A DNA stretch of 64,000 nucleotides from JAMXLO01 sp963696645. Lineage in GTDB: Bacteria; Pseudomonadota; Alphaproteobacteria; Acetobacterales; Acetobacteraceae. Where the stretch lies: the NCBI GenBank assembly GCA_963696645.1, contig CAVOKY010000006.1:62001-126000 (forward strand). Direction: 5' to 3'. Positions 8,638-17,477 of this stretch are shown here, one piece after another (positions within the stretch are counted from its first letter, which is position 1; every line of letters begins with the position of its first letter). The position numbers and the translations under genes were made by a program. The notes beneath the pieces are model-generated. The model did no database searches, was not told where the DNA came from, and saw nothing but the letters and a program-made list of their open reading frames with translations.

Positions 8638-8921
8638 CCAAGAGGATTGCGGTGGTCGCATCGTTCGCAGCGTAAAGCCGCTTGCGCGCCTCACCGATCG
8701 CGAGCGCCTCCCGGCCTGATTGCGTCGCGACGTGCCAGCAATCACCAACTTCTCGAGCTCTGCGGTAATCCAATTCAACCACGTCATGGCCTGATCAACC
8801 GTAAATCGGCGATTTACCGGGCTGGCTGCTTTACGGTAGCATCGGGCGGCGGCCAACCAAGCCGATCCCAGTTCTGTTCACGGGACCGGACCATGCAACA
8901 ACCATAAGTGGGGAGCGCAAG
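8638..8921. other. Intergenic region without a recognised gene
   Basis: Minus-strand frames carry short helix-forming stretches (for example AELEKLVIAGTS and EALAIGEARKRLYAAND) in two different frames. They could be a decayed gene, but I recognise no family. The plus strand should hold the promoter for gfa; AGTGGGGAG just before 8922 is its ribosome site. Confidence 0.35.
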
Positions 8922-9500
8922 ATGTCCGAAACAGTTCGCCTGCATCCGTCGATCGACCAAGGGGTAAAACCTGCCGCCACGAATTTCGCCGGTGGCACGT
9001 TGGTGTGCAAATGCACCACGGCCCCCGTGAAGGTCGCGATCACGGGACAGGTCGCTTACGACCACGCCTGTGGCTGCACGAAGTGCTGGAAGCCGGCCGG
9101 CGCGATCATGTCCGTCGTCGCCGTGGTGCCGCGTGCCAATTTGAAGGTGACGGAAAATGGCGACAAACTCGCAATAGTCGACCCGAGCGCTGCCATCCAG
9201 CGCTATGCCTGCAAGGGCTGCGGCGTCCACATGTACGGGCGGATCGAGAACACCAAGCATCCGTTCTATGGGTTCGACTTCGTCCACCCCGAGTTGTTCC
9301 AGGAATCTGGTTGGGCGCCGCCGGAGTTCGCCGCGTTCGTGTCATCGGTGATCGAATCCGGCGTGAGTCCCGACCGTATGGCAGGAATCCGTGGCCGTCT
9401 GTCAGAGCTTGGCCTCTCGCCGTATGACTGTCTGTCGCCGCCGCTGATGGACGCGATCGCCACCCACATCGCCAAGGCCTCAGGCGCGCTGCCGAACTGA
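8922..9500 (+). CDS. gfa: S-(hydroxymethyl)glutathione synthase (glutathione-dependent formaldehyde-activating enzyme)
   Basis: This 192-residue Gfa accelerates condensation of formaldehyde with glutathione, feeding FrmA. The zinc cysteines typical of the family are seen in CKCTT, then HACGCTKCWKPAGA, then ACKGCGVHMYGRIEN. The conserved end, LSELGLSPYDCLSPPLMDAI, is specific to Gfa among the CENP-V/GFA-fold proteins. Length agrees with the family. It converges with frmA (stop-to-stop gap of 26 bases) and sits at the edge of the methanol island, where XoxF-derived formaldehyde would be its substrate. Confidence 0.95.
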   Translation: MSETVRLHPSIDQGVKPAATNFAGGTLVCKCTTAPVKVAITGQVAYDHACGCTKCWKPAGAIMSVVAVVPRANLKVTENGDKLAIVDPSAAIQRYACKGCGVHMYGRIENTKHPFYGFDFVHPELFQESGWAPPEFAAFVSSVIESGVSPDRMAGIRGRLSELGLSPYDCLSPPLMDAIATHIAKASGALPN

Positions 9501-9526
9501 TCTCGACAACACGCGCTGCGGGAGCG

Positions 9527-10636
9527 TCAGTAGGTCACCACGCTACGGATGCTCTCGCCGCGTCGCATCAGGTCGAACCCTTCGTTGATCTGTTCGAAGG
9601 GCAGCACGTGTGTGATCAGATCGTCGATGTTGATGCGCCCGTCCATGTACCAATCGACGATGCGCGGCACGTCGGTACGTCCACGCGCACCGCCAAACGC
9701 GGTGCCCTTCCAGATGCGGCCGGTCACAAGCTGGAATGGCCGCGTGGCGATCTCCTGTCCGGCGCCGGCAACCCCTATGATGATCGACTGCCCCCAGCCA
9801 CGATGGGCGCATTCCAGGGCCTGGCGCATGACCTTGACGTTGCCAATGCACTCGAACGTGTAGTCGGCACCGCCACGGGTCAGATCCACGATATAGGGAA
9901 CCAGGTCGCCCTGCACCTCGCTTGGGTTGACGAAATGCGTCATGCCGAATTTCTCGGCAATCTCGCGACGACGCGGATTGAGGTCGACACCGACGATCAT
10001 TTCCGCACCCGCCATCCGGGCGCCCTGAATCACATTCAAGCCGATACCGCCCAGGCCGAAAATCACGACGCGTGCCCCCGGCTCGACCTTGGCCGTATTG
10101 ATCACCGCACCAATGCCGGTGGTGACGCCGCAGCCGATGTAGCAGACCTTCTCGAATGGCGCGTCCTCGCGGATCTTTGCCAACGCGATTTCCGGCAGCA
10201 CGGTGAAGTTGGCGAAGGTCGATGTGCCCATGTAGTGCATGACTGGTGCGCCACCTGATGAGAACCGGCTGGTCCCGTCGGGCATCACGCCGCGGCCCTG
10301 GGTGGCACGAATCGCCACGCACAGATTGCTCTTGCGGCTGAGGCAGTATTCGCACTGGCGGCATTCCGGTGTGTAGAGCGGGATGACGTGATCGCCCTTT
10401 TTCACGCTGGTCACGCCTGGGCCGATATCGGCGACGATGCCGGCGCCTTCATGGCCAAGGATCGATGGGAATATGCCCTCGGGGTCCCCGCCGGAGAGGC
10501 TGAATTCATCAGTATGGCAGATGCCGGTCGCCTTGATCTCGACCAGCACTTCACCGGCGCGCGGACCGTCGAGGTCTACTGTTTCCAGGCTGAGCGGCTT
10601 GCCGGCCTCGCGGGCCACGGCGGCGCGAACCTTCAT
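9527..10636 (-). CDS. frmA: S-(hydroxymethyl)glutathione dehydrogenase / class III alcohol dehydrogenase
   Basis: This 369-residue zinc alcohol dehydrogenase oxidises S-hydroxymethylglutathione to S-formylglutathione with NAD+. Catalytic zinc ligands are in GICHTDEF, GHEGAG and later YIGCGVTTG. The structural zinc loop has four Cys in PECRQCEYCLSRKSNLC, and the NAD fold shows VVIFGLGGIGLN. GTAFGGARGR and the ending SIRSVVTY are typical of class III enzymes. ATG at 10636 is chosen because GGGAGG lies 7 bases upstream; upstream residues in the longer frame have no similarity. It lies downstream of a cytochrome c and a small gene in the same direction. Confidence 0.95.
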   Translation of the reverse strand: MKVRAAVAREAGKPLSLETVDLDGPRAGEVLVEIKATGICHTDEFSLSGGDPEGIFPSILGHEGAGIVADIGPGVTSVKKGDHVIPLYTPECRQCEYCLSRKSNLCVAIRATQGRGVMPDGTSRFSSGGAPVMHYMGTSTFANFTVLPEIALAKIREDAPFEKVCYIGCGVTTGIGAVINTAKVEPGARVVIFGLGGIGLNVIQGARMAGAEMIVGVDLNPRRREIAEKFGMTHFVNPSEVQGDLVPYIVDLTRGGADYTFECIGNVKVMRQALECAHRGWGQSIIIGVAGAGQEIATRPFQLVTGRIWKGTAFGGARGRTDVPRIVDWYMDGRINIDDLITHVLPFEQINEGFDLMRRGESIRSVVTY

Positions 10637-10735
10637 GGCACTACCTCCCTGCGGCAGAGCGTGACCATAGCAGGATGGTGAACAGCGCGCCATCGACGGC
10701 TGCAGCTTGCGGGGCGTCTTGCTGGAAGCGGACCG

Positions 10736-11125
10736 TTACTGCTTTTTTTGCCCGTCCGGGCCAAATTGTTGAAGGAACGCAATCACGTCCTTCCGCTTCT
10801 GCTCGTCCTTCAATCCAGGAAAGATCATCTTGGTGTGCGGCACCACCGTCTGCGGCGATGTCAGATACTTTTCGAGTTCCTCGGGCGTCCAGACAATACC
10901 CAAATCCTTGTTGGCATCGGAATATATGAAATCCGGGTAGGTGCCCGCCTTGCGTCCAACCACACCATTCAGCACGGGGCCGACCGCGTTCTTCGCCGCG
11001 GGACCGATCTGATGGCAGGCGCGGCAGACCAGGAAATCCTTCTCTCCGGCTGCGACATCCTGCGCCAGCACCGGAGCCACGGCCGTGAACAACAGTGTCA
11101 GTGCCAGGAATGCTGTGCGCAACAC
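10736..11125 (-). CDS. Periplasmic class I c-type cytochrome (c2-like)
   Basis: This 129-residue cytochrome has a signal peptide (residues 1-21), the haem-attachment motif CRACH (34-38) and a distal ligand at about Met100 (HTKMIFPGL), so it is a mono-haem class I cytochrome of the mitochondrial/c2 type. It can relay electrons from the XoxG cytochrome to the terminal oxidase, or serve respiration generally. The start is GTG at 11125, preceded by AAGGAGG with 7-base spacing; there is no ATG that would leave a proper signal peptide. It lies 58 bases downstream of the 70-residue gene and 99 upstream of frmA. Confidence 0.92.
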   Translation of the reverse strand: MLRTAFLALTLLFTAVAPVLAQDVAAGEKDFLVCRACHQIGPAAKNAVGPVLNGVVGRKAGTYPDFIYSDANKDLGIVWTPEELEKYLTSPQTVVPHTKMIFPGLKDEQKRKDVIAFLQQFGPDGQKKQ

Positions 11126-11183
11126 GCGATGTCCTCCTTGTCCCACAGGTTGCGAAGGCCCGGTGCCGCCTGTCAACGGCCGC

Positions 11184-11396
11184 TCAGCTTTTTTGCTCCT
11201 CCCGCTCAGGCCAGGCGCAATGCCAGCGCGTCACGCGCATGTTCGGATGTTCTCCCACCCACTGCGCCAGATACGGCTGCGCCCGGATCGTGCAGGCTTC
11301 CAACGATCCAGCGGACTGGAACAGCACGTGGTACTCGTGGCACGAGGTCACATTGGTCAGGCTGCATGCCAGCAGGATCAGGTCGACCAATTGCAT
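11184..11396 (-). CDS. Conserved 70-residue exported protein of the methanol island, unknown function
   Basis: A 70-residue product begins MQLVDLILLACSLTNVTSCHE, a short hydrophobic leader, and continues with SLEACTIRAQPYLAQWVGEH and VTRWHCAWPE. Three conserved-looking cysteines (in SCHE, ACT and HCA) and Trp-rich C-terminal residues suggest a folded periplasmic protein. ATG at 11396 has GGAGG five bases upstream. From memory, similar small proteins occur as unnamed genes in other alphaproteobacteria. It leads the cytochrome c-frmA unit and is divergent from the PQQ-ABC operon. Confidence 0.75.
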   Translation of the reverse strand: MQLVDLILLACSLTNVTSCHEYHVLFQSAGSLEACTIRAQPYLAQWVGEHPNMRVTRWHCAWPEREEQKS

Positions 11397-11540
11397 TATC
11401 GCCTCCGTCACTGGTGCGTCCTGCCAATACATCCCGCGCGCGCGGATTGCCATAATTTCACGCCCCGTCGCCGCCATTCCAGCGAGCCCCGAGCGGTGGC
11501 GCCCTTGAATGGCGGCATGGACTTCTCCATCCTGGCCCGA

Positions 11541-12767
11541 ATGGAACGTCCAACGCCGACGCCGCGCGCCCGGTTCGGCAGGCGAGCGCTGATCACTGCG
11601 ACGACTGGTGTCGTGCTGGCGGCGGTACCGCGCGCAGCACGCGCCGATACGGCGACCATCGGCATCGGCTACGTTCGCTGGGCTGTCCAGCGCCAGACGA
11701 TATCGCTGCTGGACAAGCCGCCGCGGGATGACGGGCTGGCGGGCGCGAAGCTCGCCATCAACGACAACAACACGACCGGCCAGTTCATCGGTCAGCAGTT
11801 CGAACTGACCGATACCCTGGTGCATGCCGGTAATGATCCGGTGCCCGCACTCGCTGCGCTGGTTGCGCACGGGATCACCCTGATCATGACCGACGTTCCG
11901 GCGGACCTGCTGCTGAAGCTTGCCACTGTCGGCCGAGACAAGGGCGTGACGCTGTTCAATGTCCAGGCGCCCGATGACGCTTTGCGTCAGCAGGATTGCC
12001 GCGACAACGTGATCCACGTTGCGCCGTCACGTGCCATGCTGGCCGACGCGCTGGCGCAGTACCTGGTATGGAAAAAATGGACCCGCTGGGTGCTTGCATA
12101 CGGTTCACATCCCGCGGACGCCTTGCTGGCAGACGCGTATCGCCGGGCGGCCGGGCGTTTCGGTGCGCGCATCGTGAAGGAGGTGGAATACAAGGACACT
12201 GGCGGTGCGCGTGAGACGAACTCGGGCGTGGTGCAGACCCAGCAGCAGATGCCCGTCTTCACGCAGGATCTGCCGGATTACGACGTGCTGGTCACCGCGG
12301 ACGAGAATGACGTGTTCGCCGACTACCTGCCGTTTCGCACATGGGACGCGCGGCCGGTTGCGGGGTCGGCTGGCCTGCGGCCGGCAAGTTGGGATCCAAG
12401 CAGCGAATCGTGGGGCGGCACGCAATTACAGGACCGGTTCATGCGGCTGGTGCATCGTCGCATGACCCCGCTCGACATGCAGGCCTGGACCGCCGCAAGG
12501 ATGATCGGCGAGGCTGCCAGCCGGAGCGCTTCGGCAGATCCGGCGAAGATCATGCACGACATGAAAAGCCCGGATTTCGGCGTCGCTGCCTACAAGGGTC
12601 AGAAACTCTCGCTGCGCGACTGGGATTGGCAGCTTCGTCAACCAATTCTACTTGTCGATGGTCGTACTGTTGTTTCGGTGTCGCCGCAACCAGGTTTTTT
12701 GCATCAGTTTACCGCACTCGACACGCTGGGCTTTGATCGACCGGAAACCAAATGCAGGTTGCAATGA
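11541..12767 (+). CDS. ABC transporter substrate-binding protein of the PQQ-dependent alcohol dehydrogenase system
   Basis: This is a periplasmic binding protein (about 408 residues) of the branched-chain-amino-acid type (Peripla_BP fold), with an N-terminal signal containing RRALI and cut near AARADT. Blocks IGIGYVRWAVQRQTIS, KLAINDNNTTGQFIGQQ and DVLVTADENDVFADYLPFRTW match the family always found with PQQ-alcohol dehydrogenases (the PQQ-ABC binding protein). The ligand is unknown. Start is ATG at 11541 or ATG at 11517. The stop overlaps the next start (ATGA). It is the first gene of a five-gene rightward operon. Confidence 0.88.
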   Translation: MERPTPTPRARFGRRALITATTGVVLAAVPRAARADTATIGIGYVRWAVQRQTISLLDKPPRDDGLAGAKLAINDNNTTGQFIGQQFELTDTLVHAGNDPVPALAALVAHGITLIMTDVPADLLLKLATVGRDKGVTLFNVQAPDDALRQQDCRDNVIHVAPSRAMLADALAQYLVWKKWTRWVLAYGSHPADALLADAYRRAAGRFGARIVKEVEYKDTGGARETNSGVVQTQQQMPVFTQDLPDYDVLVTADENDVFADYLPFRTWDARPVAGSAGLRPASWDPSSESWGGTQLQDRFMRLVHRRMTPLDMQAWTAARMIGEAASRSASADPAKIMHDMKSPDFGVAAYKGQKLSLRDWDWQLRQPILLVDGRTVVSVSPQPGFLHQFTALDTLGFDRPETKCRLQ

Positions 12768-13747
12768 CACACCGTGGCTGGTTGTCGGTACCGCTGTTGG
12801 CCGGTTTGCTGCTGGTATCGACGCCAGGTCCGGCGGATGCCTATACCGCCTACGTGTCGAACGAGCGCGACAACACCATCAGCGTGGTCGACCTTGACCA
12901 GATGAAGACCGTCCAGACCATACCGGTTGGTCAACGTCCGCGCGGCATCACGATGACCCGGGACGGTGGCGAGCTGCTGGTTTGCGCCAGCGACGACGAC
13001 ATCATTCAAATCATCGATCCCCGCACGCAGCGCATCATCGGCACGCTTCCATCCGGATCGGACCCTGAAACTTTCGCCCTTCACGTCTCTGGCAATCCCT
13101 TGTACGTGTCGAACGAAGACGACAACATGGTGACCGTGATCGACGTGCCAACGCGCAAGGTGATCGCGCAGGTATCGACCGGAGTCGAACCCGAGGGCAT
13201 GGCGGTCAGTCCGGACGGACAAACTATCGTCAATACGTCCGAAACCACCAACATGGCGCATTTCATGGATTATAAGACGCGCAAGATGATCGCCGGCGTG
13301 CTGGTCGATGCGCGGCCGCGGATCGCGATGTTCAAGCACGACGGATCGCAGGTCTGGGTCTCCTCCGAGCTCGGCGGCACCGTCAGTGTGATCGATCCCG
13401 ATAAGCACGTCGTGACCCATAAAATCTCGTTCGATGTGCAGGGCCTGCGTGGCGACACGATCCAGCCGGTGGGGATCCAGTTCACCGCAGACGATGCCAT
13501 CGCGTTTGTGGCTCTCGGCCCCGCCAACCGCGTCGCGGTAATCGACGCGAAGTCCTACAAGGTTCGCAAATACCTGTTGGTGGGTCAGCGCGTCTGGCAG
13601 ATGGCGTTCACGCCGGACCAGAAATACCTGCTCACCACCAATGGGCTGTCCAACGATATCTCGGTGATCGATGTAGCAGCGCTGGATGTCGTGAAGTCGA
13701 TCCCGGTTGGACGGCTTCCCTGGGGTGTGGTCGTGTCTCCGAAATGA
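12764..13747 (+). CDS. PQQ-dependent catabolism-associated YVTN-type beta-propeller protein
   Basis: This 327-residue exported protein (signal about residues 1-25) contains about seven YVTN/NHL-like beta-propeller blades, with repeated elements such as YVSNERDNTISVVDL, YVSNEDDNMVTVIDV and DISVIDVAALDVVKSIPVG. It belongs to the beta-propeller family that accompanies PQQ-ABC transporter genes. It probably binds a partner in the periplasm, such as a quinoprotein or the substrate-binding protein, but its role is undefined. ATG at 12764 makes the four-base ATGA overlap; ATG at 12752 is an alternative. The next gene also starts with an ATGA overlap. Confidence 0.9.
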   Translation: MTHRGWLSVPLLAGLLLVSTPGPADAYTAYVSNERDNTISVVDLDQMKTVQTIPVGQRPRGITMTRDGGELLVCASDDDIIQIIDPRTQRIIGTLPSGSDPETFALHVSGNPLYVSNEDDNMVTVIDVPTRKVIAQVSTGVEPEGMAVSPDGQTIVNTSETTNMAHFMDYKTRKMIAGVLVDARPRIAMFKHDGSQVWVSSELGGTVSVIDPDKHVVTHKISFDVQGLRGDTIQPVGIQFTADDAIAFVALGPANRVAVIDAKSYKVRKYLLVGQRVWQMAFTPDQKYLLTTNGLSNDISVIDVAALDVVKSIPVGRLPWGVVVSPK

Positions 13748-14544
13748 GCGTGGCCACCGTCACCGAACCGCCGGTCAATACCGCGCACGATCCGGCCCTA
13801 ATTGTGCCGGCGATCGCGGTGCGCGGAGTGAGCCATGCCTACGGCACGCGCAAGGCTCTGGAAGATGTCAGCCTGACCGTTCCCGCGTCGCGCTTCACCG
13901 CGTTGCTCGGGCTGAACGGTGCGGGAAAGACCACGTTGTTCTCGCTGATCACGCGGCTCTACGATACGCGGCAAGGCTCGATCGACGTACTCGGCCATCG
14001 TGTGTCGCGCGAGCCGGGCGAGGCCCTGCGCCGGCTGGGAGTGGTGTTCCAGGCGCGCACGCTCGATCTCGATATCTCGGTCATGGACAACCTGCTGTAT
14101 CACGCAGCACTGCACGGCATCGGCAGCCGCGACGCACGCCAGCGCGCGCTCGCCCTATTGAAGGATATCGAGCTCGAGGATCGCGCACGCGAGCAGGTAC
14201 GCAAATTGTCGGGTGGCCAGATGCGGCGGATCGAAATCGCCCGCGCATTGCTGCACCGGCCGCGCGTGCTGGTGCTGGACGAACCCACCGTTGGGCTGGA
14301 CGTCGCATCAAAATCGGCAATCCTGCGGCACGTGCGTGGCCTCGTTCGCGAACGTGAGGTGGCGGTGTTGTGGGCGACGCATCTGCTCGATGAGGTTGCG
14401 TCTGGTGATGCAGTCGTCGTGCTGCATCACGGTCGCGTGCTTGCGTCGGGCGATGTCGCCGATGTCATAGCGGCTGCCGGCGCCACCGATATGCGCAGTG
14501 CGTTCATCGCCCTGACCGGTGGTACGCCGGAGACACCGGAATGA
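13744..14544 (+). CDS. ABC transporter ATP-binding protein, PQQ-alcohol dehydrogenase system
   Basis: This 266-residue ABC ATPase has Walker A GLNGAGKTT, a Q-loop (VVFQART), the signature LSGGQMRRIEIARAL and Walker B VLVLDEPTVGLD, followed by the H-loop ATHLLDE. It belongs to the DrrA/NatA-like export-type family found next to PQQ-dependent dehydrogenases. It pairs with the permease that begins with an ATGA overlap. Being of exporter type while linked to a substrate-binding protein is a known oddity of this system. Confidence 0.92.
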   Translation: MSVATVTEPPVNTAHDPALIVPAIAVRGVSHAYGTRKALEDVSLTVPASRFTALLGLNGAGKTTLFSLITRLYDTRQGSIDVLGHRVSREPGEALRRLGVVFQARTLDLDISVMDNLLYHAALHGIGSRDARQRALALLKDIELEDRAREQVRKLSGGQMRRIEIARALLHRPRVLVLDEPTVGLDVASKSAILRHVRGLVREREVAVLWATHLLDEVASGDAVVVLHHGRVLASGDVADVIAAAGATDMRSAFIALTGGTPETPE

Positions 14545-15386
14545 GCGCCAGTACGATCAACAGTGAACGCCGCGGCTTCACGATCGGGCAGTACCTGATC
14601 TGCCTGCACGGTATCGCCTGGCGTGAGGCTTTGCGCTTCATTCATCAGCGCGAGCGTTTCATCTCAGCCCTCGTGCGGCCGCTGGTCTGGCTGTTCATTT
14701 TCGCCGCCGGCTTTCGCCAGATCCTCGGTGTATCGATCATACCGCCATACGAGACGTACGTGCTGTACGAGGTTTACGTCACGCCAGGACTGATGGCGAT
14801 GATCCAGTTGTTCAACGGAATGCAGTCCTCGCTCTCCATGGTTTACGACCGGGAAATGGGCAACATGCGCATGCTGCTCGTCAGTCCGTTTCCGCGCTGG
14901 TTTCTGCTGACCGGCAAGCTGTTGGCCAGCACGTCGGTGTCGCTATCGCAGGTCTATGCCTATCTGTTCGTCGCCTGGCTTTGGGGCGTCGAGGCACCCG
15001 CCTGGGGCTACGTCGCCGTGCTGCCCGCGCTGGCCTTGACCGGCGTGATGCTCGGTGCGTTGGGCATGTTGCTGTCATCGGTGATCAGACAGCTCGAGAA
15101 CTTCGCCGGCGTGATGAATTTCGTGATCTTTCCGATGTTCTTTGCGTCATCCGCGCTATACCCGCTCTGGCTGGTGCAACAGTCGAGCCCCGTTGTCTAC
15201 ACTATCTGTCGACTCAATCCGTTCACCTATGCCGTGGAACTGATTCGTTTTGCGCTATACGAGCGGATCGACTGGATCTCGCTCGCGGTCGTCACGGCGA
15301 TGACAATCCTGTTCACGACGGGTGCGATCATAGCCTATGACCCGGCACGCGGTCTGATCGCACGGCGCGGCGGGGCCGCGGGATGA
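14541..15386 (+). CDS. ABC-2 type permease, PQQ-alcohol dehydrogenase system (PedC-like)
   Basis: This 281-residue ABC-2 membrane protein has about six transmembrane segments, with the typical blocks PLVWLFIFAAGFRQIL, PGLMAMIQLFNGMQSS and FFASSALYPLW followed by LNPFTYAVELIRFALY. It resembles the permease of the PQQ-linked alcohol ABC system (phenylethanol ped cluster type). With the ATPase it should form the membrane channel. What is moved, a PQQ-related compound, alcohol or redox partner, is not known. It overlaps both neighbours by ATGA. Confidence 0.9.
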   Translation: MSASTINSERRGFTIGQYLICLHGIAWREALRFIHQRERFISALVRPLVWLFIFAAGFRQILGVSIIPPYETYVLYEVYVTPGLMAMIQLFNGMQSSLSMVYDREMGNMRMLLVSPFPRWFLLTGKLLASTSVSLSQVYAYLFVAWLWGVEAPAWGYVAVLPALALTGVMLGALGMLLSSVIRQLENFAGVMNFVIFPMFFASSALYPLWLVQQSSPVVYTICRLNPFTYAVELIRFALYERIDWISLAVVTAMTILFTTGAIIAYDPARGLIARRGGAAG

Positions 15387-16003
15387 CAGCGGGCATTGGC
15401 GGATTTGCGCTTGGTGTGGCGCTGTTCACGGCATCGGCTGCCGCTGCCGCACCACCGGGGCCGCGCGATCCGGACTGGCCGTGCCAGCAGATCAAGGTGC
15501 CGGAGCTTTCGCTCGCGGCGGTCTGGGCGGGGCCGCCAGTCGATCCGCAACAAATCGACTGGCAGCGCGACCAGTCTGTCGCCGATCTGGTGCACGCGAT
15601 CGCACAGCGCCGCGTACCGCTTGTGCAGGCTCAGGATAAGGTTCAAGCGTTCGCACAACTGGCGAAAGGACAAAAACAGCAGAAGTTGCTGGCGCTGGTT
15701 GCCGGCCTGTTCAATGTGCTGGATCAGGAGCGCAGCACGGTCATTGCTGGCCTTGATCGATTTGGCGCCCGCCAGAAGGAGCTTGCCGCGGGCATCCGTG
15801 ACGATAACAACAGGCTGCGGCAGATGCAGTCCGATCCCACCGCTGATGCCGGTGCGGTCAATCAGATGATGCAGCGCGTCAACTGGGAAGCGGAGGTCTT
15901 CCAGGATCGGCGGCAGGCCTTGAGCTACGCCTGCGAGGTACCCGGCAAGATCGAACAGCGGCTGTTCGCGTTGGCTCGCACGATCCAGCAGGATTTGCAG
16001 TGA
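15383..16003 (+). CDS. Exported coiled-coil protein, unknown function
   Basis: This 206-residue protein starts with a signal peptide (about 1-22, ASAAAAAPP). The mature part opens with PRDPDWPCQQIKVPELSLAAVWAGP and continues as a helical, Gln/Ala-rich protein likely to form coiled coils, with a second cysteine in YACEVPGKIEQRLF. I do not know a named family. It is the last gene of the PQQ-ABC operon (ATGA overlap with the permease) and converges with the xox operon 53 bases downstream, so a periplasmic helper role is likely but unproven. Confidence 0.8.
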   Translation: MTAGIGGFALGVALFTASAAAAAPPGPRDPDWPCQQIKVPELSLAAVWAGPPVDPQQIDWQRDQSVADLVHAIAQRRVPLVQAQDKVQAFAQLAKGQKQQKLLALVAGLFNVLDQERSTVIAGLDRFGARQKELAAGIRDDNNRLRQMQSDPTADAGAVNQMMQRVNWEAEVFQDRRQALSYACEVPGKIEQRLFALARTIQQDLQ

Positions 16004-16056
16004 CAGTGAAAGAGCGGCGCCGCAACGACGGCTTTCAACGTTACCAGATGGCCGAT

Positions 16057-16626
16057 TTATTCCGCCGCCTGCGGTCGCGCTAGTGGCACGCGCGCCTCCA
16101 ACGGCAGGCCCAGGGCAGTCCAGCCGTCCGTGCCCTCCGGGTACCACGCAACATTTGTATAGCCAATTGTCAAGGCGCGTTTCGTCGCATTCCACGACAT
16201 CCAGCAACTGGCGAGGCAGTAGAACACCAGCATGCGGTCGCGCTGACCCCCGCTCGCCTGCTGCAACCCGCGCGCAAAATAGTCTTCCATGACCGGAGCC
16301 AACGCTCCATAGCCGGTGTCCGGCAACCATACGCTGCCCGGTATGTCATCGCGCGGTTTCGGCCGCCAGATCGCGGATGCCGGCAGCCCAACCGGACGCG
16401 GTGGCTGAGGCAGTACATCGACGAACACCGCATCATGGCTTTCCCAGGCGGCACGCGCCTGCTCGTTGGACAGCACGATTGCGCCACGCAGCGTCGCCGG
16501 CGTGGGCGCGCGATAATCGCTCATGCGATAGTCCGATGGTTCAGGTGGCGCATTCGCGCCACCCGCGGCGCACAACAGCAAAGCCGCGCATAGTGCCGCT
16601 ATCGGTCGGAACCCGGCAGCACTCAC
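16057..16626 (-). CDS. PQQ-dependent catabolism-associated Cys-Cys-Trp motif protein
   Basis: This 189-residue exported, rhodanese-like protein belongs to the family named for a Cys-Cys-Trp motif that co-occurs with PQQ-ABC genes; here the motif reads C-LAS-CWMSW, with three residues between the cysteines. Other blocks are IPGSVWLPDTGYG and NVAWYPEGTDGWTALGLPLE. The signal peptide is about residues 1-25. The start is GTG at 16626, overlapping the TGA of xoxJ (GTGA), which makes it the last gene of the xoxF-xoxG-xoxJ operon. A role in thiol or sulfur chemistry of the quinoprotein system is plausible only by fold. Confidence 0.88.
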   Translation of the reverse strand: MSAAGFRPIAALCAALLLCAAGGANAPPEPSDYRMSDYRAPTPATLRGAIVLSNEQARAAWESHDAVFVDVLPQPPRPVGLPASAIWRPKPRDDIPGSVWLPDTGYGALAPVMEDYFARGLQQASGGQRDRMLVFYCLASCWMSWNATKRALTIGYTNVAWYPEGTDGWTALGLPLEARVPLARPQAAE

Positions 16627-17477
16627 GGCGACCGCAACTTGCCCTGCTCGTCCAGCAAAGGCACGCCATACTGTTGCAGAATCCGATCTATCTCCGGCTG
16701 ATTCTCGGCGATGATCCGATTGAGCTGTCGCTTCCAGTCCTGGTCGCTGCGCCGAACGCCCATCGCAATCTGGAAATCCATCCTCGATTGCTCCTTCAAC
16801 AGCGGCACCACTACAAGGCGAGGCGTTGCATGCTGCGCATAATAGCCGGCGATCGGACCCCACAGCACGCCGGCATCGATCTGACCGGACGCAATGTCGT
16901 TCACCATGGTCTGTGACGGTACCTCGATCCGCGTATCGACGGTCAGTGCATAAGGCCTGGCCAACGCCATCAGCCCCTGTTGTACGAGCACTTCGGACGG
17001 CGGCGTGCCGGCAATGACTCCGATATGCTTGCCCTTGAGTCGCTGGTCCTCAAGCGTCTCGATACCGTCTAGTCCGTTCCCAGGTTTGAACACCAGCGCG
17101 TACGTCGTGTGGTAATAAGGGTTGGTGCTCTGCACAAGGTCGTCGCCGACGGCCACGCCCATAACCACATCGCAGCGTAATGCATTCAGCGTATTGCGCA
17201 CGAAGCCGATGACCTGCGGATAATAAGTGTAGCTGGTGGGTTTGCCGAGCTTGCTGGCCAACAGGACGGCGATCTTGTTCTCGAATCCGTCACCCGCCTC
17301 GTTGGAAAATGGCAAATCATGCGGATCGGCGCAGATACGTAACGTATGCGGATCGACGAGTTCCGCGGACGATCCAAGACCAGGCGCCTGCGCCGATCCA
17401 GGTCCCGTCGTCAGCAGCGCCAGCAAGGCAGTGACCGATGCCACCGCCACCACGCGTCGTCGCATCACCCCATGCAT
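16623..17477 (-). CDS. xoxJ: XoxJ-type quinoprotein dehydrogenase-associated substrate-binding-like protein
   Basis: This 284-residue periplasmic protein has the amino-acid-binding (SBP_bac_3) fold and is the MxaJ/XoxJ partner of methanol dehydrogenase. It carries LRICADPHDLPFSNEAGDGFENKI in family position, then PQVIGFVRNTLNALRCDVVMG and GQIDAGVLWGPIAGYYA. XoxJ is thought to help activate or load XoxF. ATG at 17477 has GAGGA eight bases upstream and overlaps xoxG by 13 bases; ATG at 17465 (TGATG with the xoxG stop) is an equal alternative. Signal peptide follows MRRRVVAVASVTALLALL. Confidence 0.92.
   Translation of the reverse strand: MHGVMRRRVVAVASVTALLALLTTGPGSAQAPGLGSSAELVDPHTLRICADPHDLPFSNEAGDGFENKIAVLLASKLGKPTSYTYYPQVIGFVRNTLNALRCDVVMGVAVGDDLVQSTNPYYHTTYALVFKPGNGLDGIETLEDQRLKGKHIGVIAGTPPSEVLVQQGLMALARPYALTVDTRIEVPSQTMVNDIASGQIDAGVLWGPIAGYYAQHATPRLVVVPLLKEQSRMDFQIAMGVRRSDQDWKRQLNRIIAENQPEIDRILQQYGVPLLDEQGKLRSP

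Noticed and set aside
8605..8856. An 83-residue minus-strand frame after the PEP-CTERM terminator.
   Set aside because: It overlaps the terminator, changes character half-way and matches no family I know. Kept only as a comment on the intergenic region.
11184..12017. A 277-residue minus-strand frame over the substrate-binding protein gene.
   Set aside because: Only its last 70 residues look like a protein and they have their own ATG with GGAGG at 11396. The rest is antisense to a well-supported gene.
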